Assembly (NCBI GenBank): GCA_963422465.1
Contig: OY730169.1
Span: 4,216,001-4,280,000 of the forward strand
Direction of reading: 5' to 3'
DNA: 64,000 nucleotides
DNA from: Lichina pygmaea
Taxonomy: Eukaryota; Ascomycota; Lichinomycetes; Lichinales; Lichinaceae
Made by a program: the position numbers and the translations under genes. The notes under the pieces are model-generated. The model was given only the letters and a program-made list of their open reading frames with translations, had not been told where the DNA came from and did no database searches. How positions within the stretch are numbered: the first letter of the stretch is position 1; each line of letters starts with the position of its first letter. This document shows, one piece after another, positions 31,901 through 43,948 of this stretch.

Positions 31901-34511
31901 ATCGTCTTCCACATCGGCCGGCACCACCGCGTCCAGAGTTTTACCATCGGACGATATATGCAGGACGGCCCATGCTTCCGCACATGGATGCGATGTGCCG
32001 GCCGCGGTCTGGGGACCCAAGAACGTCGGCAGCTGAGTGAGATGCGACCTCAAACGTTGACCGAAACTCGCCACCGACTCAGATCGATGAGTGTCCAAAA
32101 GGGTATGTCGTGACTCGACCGAGGTGCATGACGACATTCCGTCGGGCTGCTGGCCGAACCTCTCCAGGCTGGGACCTTGCGAGACGGTCTCACTGGTGAC
32201 AGATGATCCGCTGTTACTCGGCGTGGAACTGATGTCGGCCGCCGGACTCGTCTCAAAGCCGGTGTGGGTCGGTAACGGTGTCCCAGAGTTGGGCGACGTG
32301 GCGGATGGCAAGCTCTGCAGATGGAGACTGCTTCCGGCGTCGCTCGACGAGGGCCTCGGCTCGGGAAACAGAGCGTTCACCAGGGTGACGATGTCCGATG
32401 GACACAGGACAAGAAAAGCTCGGGCTTCAAACGTCTCTTGCGGAGATGGAACCGATCTCACGGGAGGGAAGCGGGACAGCTGAATAGGAAACGCCGAAGG
32501 AGAGACACTCTGGAGAATTCTCTCTATTTGACAGCGGACATCCAAGGGTATTGGCTTGAGGGGTTTCCTGTCGCTCAAAGTCAGAAAGAGGTGGCCAGCT
32601 ACGGCCGCAACCAAACGTACCAGTCGAATGAGACATCCCAGACGTGTCTCTGTGCCCGGACGGCAACCTCCTTCAGTATCCGCTGCCGAGCAGACGGACT
32701 GATGTGACAGCCGGCCATCATACCGTGCGCCTACGTCATGTTCAGAAAACGGACGGAGCGACGGAGGAAGAACAACATACCTCGGGGAAAATCATGGCAT
32801 CGAGGAGGAAGTTGGAGAAGAACCACTTGCAGACGACGAGGATGCGGGCCGCCTGCTGCTTTTCCGGGGTTCGGAGCCTCCGTAAGATGGCATTGCCGAT
32901 CTCGTATACACCGAGCGGCATGCAGGCACGGATCTCTTGGTCGCCGAGCAAGGCGAAGAGCTGGCTGATGGCTTGGTCGTAAAACTTGTCGATCCGGGTC
33001 AGGTCCTGAGCGCCTCCAGTGCCGGAGAACGACGCGGCCTCGTAGTTCCGTTTGGCGAGCAGGTCCAGGATGAAAGCGCCTTCTTGGAGGATGCCCATGA
33101 GATAAAGCTCCAGATTCGCTTTGAACGGCCAATCGCGGAGGGCTGACCACGCATTGAAGACGGCACGCATGAATTGCTCGTTGCCCGAGGTCCGGTCGTT
33201 GATCATCTTGGCACAGACCGTCGACCAGAGTTCGAGTCTCCGGAGATCCTCAGCTGCTTGCGGCCCCCCGGACTCGGCAAATATGGTGAACAAGAGCGCG
33301 GACAAGGGATCCCGGCGCTGAAAGGACAGCAATCGCTCCACGGGCGAAGGTGCATAAGAAAGGCTGCGCCTCGCGGAGCTCTGGGACTTCAGAAAGTGGT
33401 GCGCCGACATGACAGAGTTCAGAGGGTCCAATGCCTGAGAAGACGAAGCCAGGGCTACCAGGTCCGCGGCAGGAAGACTCATGAGCCGGCTGGCCAGGAA
33501 GTCCGGGTCCGTTCTAAGTCTCGAGACGAGCTCCAGCAAGTCATCTTTCACACCGTGAGGCAGCTGATCCAGGAAAGAAGGCGGAAGCGCATCCAATTCG
33601 TCCTTGGCCGGGGCCGACATGCGGACATCCAGTTCCGGCTCGATGAAAGCGTAGCGACGGCTGGCGCTGCATGAGTCGCGGACATCGTGAAGAGCGCTGT
33701 AAAGAGTGGCAAATCCTCTCCTGTCATCCTGCTTGTAGAAATCCACCAGGCTCCTCTGTGCGAGTACCCCCGAGCGGCTCAAGCGCGACAAGAGATCCTC
33801 GACGACCATACAACGATAGGCACGCGCCTGCAAGCGGCGGTGCTTTGCTGAAAGATGTTTCTGGAGGCGGACAAGATGGGCAAATTCACCAAGCGATGCC
33901 AAAGATGTTGGGAGTGATGTTGGCGGACTTGAACGAGCGACATGCCGATCGAGATGCTTGAGCAGCGAGTCCTGGAACGAGCCAGATAGATCTGAGCGGG
34001 ACCTTGGCCATGACCGGGATCGGTGGGAGGACGTCGGATATAGTTGCTTCACCGTTGTCCCAGAGGTGGCGCTCTCGTTGGAAGAGCAGCCCGACGAGCG
34101 TCCCGAGCGCCCAGACGTCACTGAATCAGTGGGCGCTTCTCCTGGAGTAAGGAGCAATGTCCTTGTGTCCGGTTCCGCGTCTTGGGTCGAGACCAGAGAG
34201 GCGGTAGGGGGCAGCTCTAACGCGATGCCAGACTGGCCGTCCGAGGACGACTCCTGGGCAGCAACATCCTTGAGCGCAGGGCCACGGGGGACGTCGGTCT
34301 GGAGCGACTCTCCGTCAAGAGGTGCGACGGAATCTGACGCGCGAAGCTCCGGGAGCGAGTGACCAAATGGTGTCGTGGGAGGCACCACAGATGGCGCAGC
34401 TCGAGCGCAGGTCCCCGCCGTCTCCGCTGGTGGTATATAAGGCGTTCGAGTATCGAGGTCGACGCTCATGGTTTGTTTGGCCTCTCCAGGCCTGCCGATT
34501 GGCTCTTCCAT
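28961..34511 (-). CDS. Very large conserved fungal protein; RasGAP-like helical region suspected, SEL1-like C-terminus
   Basis: Three exons, complement(28961..32573, 32621..32730, 32781..34511), 1817 residues. Introns of 50 and 47 bp fit donors GTATGT and GTACGT and restore one frame. Residues about 1-200 are disordered. A helical domain follows (LQKHLSAKHRRLQARAYRC onward), passing through FNAWSALRDWPFKANLELYL to RILVVCKWFFSNFLLDAMIF and, over two splice sites, HGMMAGCHISPSARQRI. The pattern of a late helix with 'F..NFLL.A...P' and 'HGMM' recalls the RasGAP-like part of vesicle-traffic GAPs; this is weak. The middle holds further helices (VVTHLVDLYDVP; NKMWYATDVRHSGPYEEAK). The C-terminal 150 residues (AKEGDAVAQRELAIFYLTHP; AYHWMELSSQGGDELA) look like SEL1/TPR-type repeats. 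I do not know a characterised orthologue. The start is the first ATG (MEEPIGRPG). Confidence 0.75.
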
Positions 34512-36552
34512 CACAGTCGGAGATGGCGACGCGCGCACTGAGGCCAGAATAGCACCATTACACTTGTCATTTGCAAACGTCGGTTATCGAGTACCGCTAG
34601 CCCAGATGGACGAAGACTTCGGCGCCATCTCGATCAGATTCTCCTGGGACAAGGTCAGCCAGCATGGCCGGATTCTGACACCGCATCGGCCATCCGTGGC
34701 ATCCAGCTGTCCGCCGTTGTGGCACTACGAGTACTTCCGTACGTAGTTGGCTGGATGAATGGGAATGCGCCCGCGGTGTGAATGGTCCCCGAGAGCCTCA
34801 GTCGAATCAGGTAACTCGTGGCGTATGACCTACTTCGTACCGTACTTATCGCTATCCGGTACGTAAGTACGGTCCGTACATCCGTACGTATGCCCGTGCC
34901 GAGGAAGTACAGACACTTCCTTGGGTACACCCCACTTATGTAAAAACGTCCCTGAAATTACCCCACTTCCTGGAATGTACCCCTCTCTCGACGCCGCCCC
35001 CGGCGCCGACGTCGTCGTCGTCGAGGCTCATCATGTGAGGGGCTGCCATCTCGACGGTGCCAGCTGAGGTGCTCGAGGCGCTCTTTGGCGGCCCGTCCGA
35101 CGCGGAGCTGATGAAAGCCCTATGTACTTCCGTACTTAGAATTCGGCCTGTCTTCTCACTGTAAGATAAGTACATACGTACACCTTCGTACCCTGTTCCA
35201 ACCAGTCACATCACTGCTGACCGCTGACCGCCGGCCGCTGATCTGACTGCCCCACAACCGCAACCCCACCGACCACTGACTGCCCCGGCTTGTACCCTTA
35301 GTTAGTGACTACCAGGCCTCTTGCCACTGATGTACAAGGGTACAGGGGTACGAGGTGGTGGTACGTATGTACGTTACGTACAATATGTATCTTTGTACGG
35401 AGGTACTCCGTACATACGTACCGGAAAGGTATTACATAATGTGCGGTAAATAACTCCCCACTCTCCCGTACAAGGTGTGGTCACATGTGGTGGACATCTG
35501 AGAAGGGAGGGGGAGGGTGAGGCACGACCACACCAGTGCTTATGTAAGCCAGTCCCTATTTACGGTCCGTAGCTGGAACATCATCTTTCCCGCAGTCAGA
35601 TGAAATCACGATTTCCTGCCTCATTGCGGCGTGGTCGAGATACGCCAGTCAGCTAAGGATGTGGACTGCAAATTTAATCGACGATTGTTTGATGTTGCCA
35701 GGAGCAACACTTGGAGCACTGCGAGCAGCCTTGCTCCACGATTTACTGTGCCTTGCCGTATGGGGGAGGAGTTGCGGTTCAGTAACGTCGCTGTCGCCGG
35801 TCAGATGAGATCTCGTCCCGCCGTTGCGTGGATGCTTGCGTGCATGCATCCATGCTCCAAATTGTCCCTGGTTGAGCTGGGCTTGCGCTCACGCAATGTC
35901 GAAGGTCACTGCTCGATGGGGTTCTCAGAACGTTTCTCAGGCATCCATTCTTTGCCGGGTGGTCTATTTCATCGCCGGTTTGGCCCATCGATCACCCTGG
36001 AGCAGTTTAGAGATAGGATTACATCTGCCATTCATGGTGGCTGATGGCAAAAAGAATATCGTCGATCCCCCTCTGTGCCGGCCTCTCCACCGTTTCATCT
36101 GCCTGTATCGGTGATACCTCAGAGTCGGATCTAGAAGGCAAGCCTTGTCGCAGATCCAGATGGCGCATACACAATGTGGATCCTGTCGGGAGGACCACTG
36201 CCACCTTCTCATGTAGTCGACCGAGCTGTTCAGCTGGTCACCGGCCCTGGCGCACTCAACTGTCTCCGCCTCGTTGCCAGACCGACAGCAGTTACAGCCT
36301 ATTTCCGTCAGCTTGGCATGGCAGAACTGGCAACTCAGGGAAGAGAAGGTGATGTTGGCAGCTCGCGCAGACAGCCCTTCAACGGGAGCCATGCTTATAA
36401 GATGCTCGCGGCCGGAGCCATGGAGGAGGATGCCTTGTGAAGACATTATCGAGCGAGCATCACCCCTTTAGGCCGATCTTCGATTCGTCTCTGCGTGCTT
36501 GCGATCCCCAGCAGCTGGTCTCCTACTCGTAGCGGACTCTGCGGTTGAAGCT
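34512..36552. other. Gene-poor interval with GTAC-rich blocks
   Basis: About 2 kb. GTAC-rich simple sequence at 34725-34915, 35110-35190 and 35330-35440. The 35600-36450 part has open frames on both strands (137 codons + at 35631; 160 codons - at 35964-36446) without signal peptide, domain or splice support. It probably holds the promoters of the two flanking genes. Confidence 0.4.
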
Positions 36553-38635
36553 ATGGCTCCTCACTCCTTTGTTGCCCGCCTGGCTGCGGCCTTTGTTTCT
36601 GTTCTCGCGATCTCCGGCGCCACGACGAGAGCGGCCGCTTCGTTCGATGACGGACTCGTTCTGCACCCTCTGAGACCGCGAGACTTGAGCGGTCTCTTAC
36701 CTCGCGCGACGGAGTCCACTGATCAGGTGGACGAGCTGTCCCTGCAAGACAAGCTGCTGTTGAAATACGGAGCACCGGGGGGTTAGACCGCACCAGCCTA
36801 CGGGTCGTCTTCGAGATCATGCTGACCGTCCTGCGCCTGCAGAGGACCAATTCCATCTGGCTCACCTGACCCTCTACGCTCCCAATGGATTGCAGGTGAT
36901 CTCGATGGAGATCTTCGAGGGTCTCACCTCGGCCGTGGACTGCAAAGGAGATGACGGCATCTTGTCCTTGACCTTCAAGACCCAGCAGGCGTTGGACTCG
37001 GCTGTCAAGAAGTGGAGCTGGATCAACGAGAAGACCGACTCGACCTTCATCATGATCGCGAATCACGATGGGTGCGGTCCCGACGGAGAACGACAAGCAT
37101 ACACGTGGGTGTTCCTGCTCTGTCCGGGCTGCGCTCGAGCGTGAATCTCTGAAGCATGCTCTGACAGTCCGCGATGTAGTATCTTCGAGGTCGAGCAGGT
37201 TGACGGGACCTTGGTGACGCTGCTCAAGGCCAGGGCCACGCCGTGGGAAGAAGTGGCGGGGACCTTCGACATCGAGTTCAAGGCCGTCAAGGCCGAGGCT
37301 CCGATCCGCCGACGCCTCGGTCGTCGGGGATTTTCGGACTTTATTGATTCGGCTGTCGACACTTTTGAAGACACCGTTAACGACGTTGTCGAGTTTGTTG
37401 GCGACGCTTTCGAGAGGATTGGCGATGCTAACGTCAAAAAGTCATCATCGTTTGATTGGAAGGCGGGCACGCCGAACAAGCGGTCGAACATCATGACGGG
37501 CCGCGGCCAGTACGTGCTCTAGAGTCCCTGCTGATTGAGCTTCTGCTGACCGACTTAGGCCGCCACGATTCAAGGTGGACTGCGTCAACTGCTACTCCAC
37601 AGGGAACGTCCGACTGAGCGGCAAGGTTTCTGTATGTGCAATCTTTTCATCGCGCACGCTTGGCCGGGCTTAGGTCAACGCAGCTAATTCCCCGCCAGGT
37701 CGACGACTTCGTCCTGAGGACTTTCAGCTTGGAGGCATCGCTGTCCGAGTTTGCCGTTGCGCTGGAGCTTGAGGCACACGCAAAGAGCGGCAGTCGCGCG
37801 CTTGCCGCCGCCACGCCCTTTAATATCACCAAGCAGTTGTTCTCTGAGCCAATCCCGACCGCGGGCATCGCGGTGCCCGGGATCTTCAAGCTTGGCGCCG
37901 TCGGCTCTCTGGACGTCGGCGTCAGCACGTCGCTGAGCGGCACGGCCAACATCACCGTCGGCGCAACGGCGTCGCTGCCGCAGACGGCCAAGGTCGCGCT
38001 TGATCTGGTCAAGCCGAGCCGGAGTTACCAGTCCGGGTTCGATTTCAAGTTCGACCCGAGGTTCGAGGTCAACTCCGCCTCCGTGGGTGGTACCATCTCC
38101 GCCGCAATCACGCCCAAGCTCAGCATCGGCGCCGAGATTGTCAAGCTCGGCAAGCTCGAGGCCTTCGTCTCCATGAAGACACCTGAGGTGAGCGTCTCGA
38201 TGGAGCATGCGTTTGGTAAGTACCCACCAGGCCGGACCTACCCTGCCCCGTCAGTCCTCCAAGATCGGTCGATCGTGCATGTGGTCTAACGTACAAGGTA
38301 CGTCGTCACCGTCAGACAAAACCGACGCATGTCCCAAAGAGGCCGGCAGCAACAAGCACGGCGTGCAGCTCGACAGCAACCTGAAGTTCCAGTTGAGCGT
38401 CGGCGTCGACGGCTTCCTCGGTGAAGGCGACGGTAATCCGCTCCTGAACAAGGAACTACTGGTACGAGACGAGACCCCAACCCACCGGCGGCCTTGACTC
38501 GACTTGACTCGACCAGTCCATCTCATGTTTCTGCAAATGGTACTGACGTCCCCGCGTGTATCGCAGAATTACGACAGGCCTCTCCTCTCCAAGTGTTTCC
38601 CGATCGACGATCCCGCAGCGGCACCGAGAATCTAG
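36553..38635 (+). CDS. Secreted beta-rich protein of a fungal surface-protein type (DUF7029/DUF7223-like)
   Basis: Seven exons, 36553..36781, 36843..37104, 37180..37509, 37559..37631, 37699..38215, 38298..38461 and 38567..38635, 547 residues; all six junctions keep phase. A signal peptide (MAPHSFVARLAAAFVSVLAISG) is followed by a first domain with HLTLYAPNGLQVISMEIF and VDCKGDDGILSLTF, ending with NHDGCGPDGERQAYT-IF. After an Arg-rich linker (PIRRRLGRRGF), a second domain opens at FKVDCVNCYSTGNVRLSGKVS. It is a long beta-rich stretch (FSLEASLSEFAVALELEAH; LDVGVSTSLSGTANITVGAT). The end has spaced Cys (TDACPKEAG; LSKCFPIDD). I recall paired uncharacterised domains of this kind, named DUF7029 and DUF7223, in secreted proteins of filamentous fungi; the match is from memory. 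No GPI signal or membrane segment follows, so secretion is likely. Confidence 0.78.
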
Positions 38636-39266
38636 GCATCTGGCGAGGCCGTCTTCCAGACGAGCTTCGTTCGGCCGCCGCCGTGCCCGACTCCCTCGTG
38701 TCTCAGCCACGACCTGCGACGGTAGTATGCACAGCAACCCCGTCGTCGTCCTCCTTCTCCTGCGGACCGGCCCAGCACCTATCTCGCACGCCACCTCGGC
38801 CACCTCGACCGCATCGACTCTCCCAATCATCTGGAACAAGCCACGGACCCCGCTGTCCGCTCCGTCACATGCCGCACGGCAACCTCTCATCTCACCTCGT
38901 TTCTTAGGCATCTTAGTTGTCGTTCCTTCGGTCCTTCTCGATCCTTGGGGGTTCTTAGTTGTCTTTCCTTACTATTCCTGACCTGTACGAAAGGCCCATC
39001 CAACACCCTTCTCAAGTCGAACCTGAGACTTTTCTTTTCCATTTTTTTTCTTCCATCATCTTTCTTTTCCTGCTCCTTTTTTTTTCCCGTGCATGTTCAC
39101 AGATTTGATTTCGCAGCTGGACCGCAAAGGAGATGCTCTTTGTTTGTTACTACTGAATGGGGAGGGGGGCTGGATCATGGCTCACAAGAATGCCATTCTT
39201 TTTTCAGTGCAGGACAGGGCAGGGCCTACTTGCGCTAATCAACTACCTCAGCGACTGCCCCGGATT
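38636..39266. other. Intergenic, T-rich
   Basis: Convergent gene ends. T/C-rich around 39010-39085. No supported gene. Confidence 0.4.
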
Positions 39267-41178
39267 TCACTGCCTCCTGGCAGCCTGATGATGGTACTGT
39301 CTCCTTCGTGCATCAACCAAGTAGTTCCTAGACTTCCTTGAAGAGGTCTTGCTGCTTCTCCTGCCCTGAGACCACTTACTTTCCTTCTGCTGGTCTTGTT
39401 TGTCTTCTAGGTTGGTGGAAGCAGCACCGGCAGTAGCACCAGTAGTAGCAGTAGCAGGGGCCTCTGTTCCGCGTAGTTGCATACCCAGAGCGTTCGTGTA
39501 GAACCATGGTCGATAGACCGTTTCGGTCCACCGCGCGAGATATTGGATTGTCGTGATGATTTGGTACACGCCGAGGGCGTTGGAGGTGCTTCCGATACCC
39601 TCATTTAACCATATGTTCTGTTAAAGAACAGCCGAATGACAGCAAGTCAGTGTTTTGGCTCCGGATTAGGATCACCTGTTCGAGGCCTGCATGGCTGCTG
39701 AATGGACAATTAGGGGGGGCTTCCGGTTGAAAAAAGGCCAAATATCCCACAGATCCATAAATCAACTCTCAACGACGACCAAGAAACGGAAAAGGGGAAG
39801 AAGAAACGTACTGTCTGGCCATACTTTCCACGTGAAGCTGCTAGGAAGTACCAGTCATGACCCTGCACTATGATGAGTGGTAGAAACGGCATCTGGTCTG
39901 CATCCCCGTCGAAGTCATGGATCAAGTGCTCGAGCTTGGTGAAGTGCGCCGCCACCCAGGTGCCCAGCTGTACGACGGCCGTGTCCCAGCCTTCTCCAGT
40001 GAGCTTCGTCACGATGTTGACACTGATCGGACCAGTGCGCAGCGGCGCGTGCCACGAATGGTTGACCGACGCCGTCTCGTCCGGGTGTCGAGCGGCCATG
40101 GCACGCATCGCCTCGATGGCGACTGTCAGGCTCGACACAGATCGCAAAATCGATCGTCTTCGATTCGCCAGGCTTTCCGGTGTGGTCCGGTGAGATCAGC
40201 GATTTGGGCTGGATCTCCGCCGTCGTGCTGTCGATCGACCACTGTCAGTGGGTGAGGAGAGGGGGGAGTTCATCTTCGACCCCATGGTTGGATCGTGGGC
40301 TCACCAGTCCATCCAGCCCACCTTGTCCTGGTAGTGTTCGTTGTCGATAGCCAAGTCAAGAATCGCGTTGTGGACGCGGCAATTCCAATGTTGCTCGCTG
40401 TGTCCGTCCATCTCGGCTTTGCTGGCTAGCTCTACAATCTTCGCGACTGCGTCTGGTGCTGGTGAAGGCCCGAGCGTATCTCTCGTTTCCCCTTGGTCGA
40501 ACACATATTCGCCGATTTGCTCAAAGCTGAGATCGTCGACAGATAAGACTCGAGAGACTGGCCTGGATTATATTGAGGTAAGATTCTGGCTACGTCTCCG
40601 AATTCCGGATTCAGCAATACTTACTTTGCGCGACTCGGCAATCACATGAAATCCACGAGCATACTTCGCTACCGTCGAAAGCATCTCGGACAGCCCTTCT
40701 GGTAATGACATCTTGCGATCATAAAAAGACTTCAAGACAGTCGGCCGTGGCAGAAGATACATATCGGCAATCGTCTTGGCTGCACTTGTCGACCGCTGAG
40801 ATCTACTCTCCTCGGCCGACTTGCTTGGCGAGCCTGACCTGCTTGAGAAGCTCGACACTGGCGGCGGAATAACGGCCTTGGAAACGACGCCTCGCCCCTC
40901 GATCCGGCCGTCCAGGTCGCCGTAATCGTCCTTGTCGTCGCTATCCATCTGCCTCCGTCGTTTACTCGGCGAGGCCGGCCCGTGCTGCAGGGATGATCAG
41001 CCTCGTCGAGGGCCAACTTGCGTTTCGGCGAGACCTTTGGTGCGCTTGGAATGTCCGACAGCCAAGTCGCAATCGATTCATGCGAGCTGGCGGGACGCTC
41101 ATGGTCAGAAATCTCTCCGTTAGCATCTATGCCCCGGCAAAGACGAGGTCGAGGACGGGCCATGGTGCTTGCCGACAT
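39267..41178 (-). pseudogene. Broken gene of the fungal PD-(D/E)XK nuclease-like domain family
   Basis: Pieces of five exons are recognisable: 41035..41178 (SIATWLSDIPSAPK), 40625..40984 (PSKRRRQMDSDDKDD, ending ARGFHVIAESRK), 40305..about 40519 (WNCRVHNAILDLAI, KVGWMD), 39812..40227 (CTTAEIQPKSLIS, KTIDFAIC; RHPDETASVNHSW; VVQLGTWVAAHF; FLPLIIVQGHDWYFLAAS) and 39267..39617 (NALGVYQIITTIQYLARW). This order is that of fungal proteins annotated as PD-(D/E)XK nuclease-like. Three defects are seen. Exon 4 carries a +1 frameshift after KTIDFAICVEPDS, and the frame resumes at VAIEAMRAM. The junction of exons 2 and 3 keeps phase only with a weak acceptor (GAG at 40520-40522). The expected catalytic 'IETK' reads IVTK, losing the Glu. 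Function of the family is unproven; this copy is probably dead. Confidence 0.75.
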
Positions 41179-41694
41179 TCCGATAAGTGGGGAACAGTGC
41201 TTGGCTCGAGGTACGGTAGTAGTAGACGTCAGCGAACGTCACCGAGGTATACCAGTAAAACTTACCCGTGCGATGGGCCCCCTATGGCACGGGTACAGAT
41301 CATGATGACTAGGCATATGTTAGCCCCTGGCGCTCGTATACTGACCTGTCATGTGACTAGTCTGTAAAGCCGCACTCTTGCGCGTTTTGAAGCATTTTAG
41401 CCGTTCCACGTAATATAACGATAGGTACGGAGTACGAAGGTACTTCCGTACATACGTCCCACTCGAGCATGAGTAGGTAACCTCCTCGACCCGATGGCGA
41501 ATGATACAACCATTCTGGAAAAAGGTAGAATCTCTTGCAACTAGTTCTGTTATACACACTAGACACCACAAATGATTGATGGAGGAAAAAGACCAATGAC
41601 GACATCTTACAGCGTGGCCATGGGAGATCTTCGCGCTTGACGCTGAAACCGTGATCCCGTCTTATCAAGAGACCGTCGTCTCTCCAGAATGATT
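41179..41694. other. Intergenic between the broken nuclease-like gene and OXA1
   Basis: About 515 bp holding the upstream region of the pseudogene and the 3' end of OXA1. A short GTACGGAGTACG block lies at 41425-41460. Confidence 0.45.
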
Positions 41695-43316
41695 TCACCG
41701 CTCGAGGTTCCTCTTGTGCTTCTGCTCTTGCTTCTCGAGCCACCTGTCGTACTTCTGGCGTTCGAGGTCCCAGCGCTGCTGCGCAATCTCTCGTTGGCGC
41801 TTCTCCTCGTAGGCTTGCGCCTGACGCTTCTCGCTCGACGAGCGCTCGCCGGACTTGGTGGACCCGCCCGTGACGCCCTTCCACGTCTTCTGCACCTCGC
41901 TGACGACGCCCTGGACCTCGGCGACGGCGCCACCGACGACGCCCTTGGCCTTCTCCGCCACCGCCGGCAGCGGAGCGGCCGGGTAGGCGTCCGAGGCCGT
42001 GCCGTCCGCGTTGCGATACCGGTGGTCGACGTTCAGGCTTCCGAATCCTTCTGGCGCTGCCGAGCCGCCGGACGCGCCGGACGGCCGAGGCGGCACTGGC
42101 AGAGGGCTGATCCCCACCAAGTCCCGGAACCACGGGGTCGCCAAGGCTGTCGACTGCAACAGCCCGAACATTCCGTTGAAAGCGAAAGACAGCTGGAGCG
42201 CGGCGGGCCACCCGAGCATGAATCCCGACGTGACGGTCGGAATGAGGTAGCACATTGCCTTGTAGGCTCCTGGTGACATCGTGCTCGAGTTGTTCTTACC
42301 GCCAAGCTGAGTTTCGGATCGCGGACGTCAGCGCGGAAGCCCCCCAAGGGTTCTGGTCCAGGTGAGCACATGGGCAACGCACCGCCATGACCCGATAGAA
42401 CAGCAAGCCTGTCGCGATGGGCAGGATGTAGTAAGGATCGCTCAACGTCAGGTCCTGAAACCAGAGGACACCAGCCGAGTCCATTCCAGGAACGGGCAGA
42501 CGCGTCATACCGCCCAGCAGCCTGTAGGCGCCAAAGCCCGGTATGGCCTGCAGGATGGGAAGGAAAGTCCTCCACAGATGAATGTCAGCCCGACGGTATA
42601 TGGTGCCGACGTCTTGCTTTGCTTTGAGCACGGCGTTCTGGTCATGAAGACGGCGCGCCTCCTTCATGTGGTCCATGAAAGGCGCCGTAGCCGGCTTGAC
42701 GGCATTCAAGCGGGCCGTCGTGTCCGACGCCAGAAAGACCGGCTTAAGAAAGCCGACGCGAACGATCAGAGCGGTCAAGACGATGGAGAGCCACCATGGC
42801 GCGCCTCCCCAGACGTGAATGTGCTCCAGGATCCATTGCATCACCGAGGTCGGGCCCCATCCGTAGTCGAGGCCAAGGCTGTGGAGGTATCCGATCGTGT
42901 CGGGTTCGCTCGGGACGGCTTCGCTGAACTCCTTGAGGATGTCTTGCAGAGAGTCGCCCGTGGGATTTTCCGCGACTTCCGGGATAGAGGAGGTCGCCTC
43001 CGCCGTTACCGTCGGGGGCGCGGATTCTGTGGAAAGCGCACGAGATGTCGACCAGGCCGTGGCCTCTATCGGTGGTCTGTGTAGGCCAGGTCTCCTCCAC
43101 TGCTGCAGAAGCCTCGAAGGTGCGCCTGGCTGCTGGTGGCTCCGCGACCCACCACGACTGCCGAGGCGCGACAACTGGTGGTCTAATTAGCTGGCCCACA
43201 GCTAGCATCGACATCGTGCCACTCACGGATCTGACACAGCTTGAGGACGATGGCGACGACGATAGCGGCTTGGTGAGCAGTGAGCCCCGGGCCCAGCCCG
43301 CTTTGCACCTGAGCAT
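41695..43316 (-). CDS. OXA1: Mitochondrial inner-membrane insertase Oxa1
   Basis: Three exons, complement(41695..42306, 42383..43174, 43227..43316), 497 residues. Exon 1 (MLRCKAGWARGSLLTKPLSS) begins the presequence, and exon 2 begins directly at the CAG acceptor with basic, Arg/Gln-rich targeting sequence. The YidC/Oxa1 core follows: GAPWWLSIVLTALIVRVGF, FLPILQAIPGFGAYRLLGGM, YYILPIATGLLFYRVMA, then across intron 2 MCYLIPTVTSGFMLGWPAAL and QLSFAFNGMFGLLQ, giving about five membrane segments. The C-terminal tail (EKRQAQAYEEKRQREIAQQ and EKQEQKHKRNLER) is the basic coiled-coil that docks the mitochondrial ribosome. Oxa1 inserts mitochondrially encoded and some imported proteins into the inner membrane. 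The first intron is 52 bp with a GCTAAT branch. Confidence 0.94.
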
Positions 43317-43948
43317 TATCGTTGTCGTTGATGGCTGCCCATCGTTGGATTCGACTCACCCGTCGTGCAGTTGCGTTTCACGGTTGATGGGCAAAAAAAT
43401 GTCGAAATGCCATACCGTACGCTACATACAGTACGTACGGTACGGTATCCAATCATCTCGCCCGCCGTACAGCCTCGTCACGTGCCATCTACCAAGTCGT
43501 GGAAGTACAGTACATAAATACTACTCCGTACTCCGTGCACCAGGCCTCTTTTCACGCCATGGCAGCCCTGAACGTCCGTGACGTCCTAAGACGTGTAACG
43601 TTCTTTGCGCGAGTCTGATTCTCTTTGTCTTGGACCCTGCCCGATCGAATCTATAGAGTCCCAACGTCTAGTTACTCGATCCATCTCCCAGCCTCATGCT
43701 GGGGTATATTGTACATTTGCCGGGCCATCCATTTTCCTGTCAGATTGGTTCCAGCTCCTGAGAAAACCCATCGGCATTCGCCCAACAGGCCGCTAGTAAT
43801 GATATGCTTGGGATTCGACATGATATTCTGAATCCAGCGACAAGAATGAGACTCGGTGTCCATCCCACGATAGCAGCCCGCAGAGGCAGCGGCCTCGAGT
43901 GTAGCTTCTTGGAGCATGTTGCTCCTCGGTTGCAGGTTCCTTTCCCCA
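43317..43948. promoter_or_regulatory. Interval upstream of OXA1 and downstream of MIM1
   Basis: About 630 bp. GTAC-rich at 43415-43530. OXA1 should start transcription here; no TATA box is convincing. Confidence 0.35.

Noticed and set aside
35964-36446. 160-codon minus-strand frame with several Cys and Trp
   Set aside because: An ATG exists, but there is no domain, signal peptide or codon pattern like neighbouring genes, and the opposite strand is equally open.
36553-41178. A biosynthetic gene cluster around the secreted protein and nuclease-like gene
   Set aside because: No synthase, transporter, P450 or regulator is present; neighbours are unrelated housekeeping genes.
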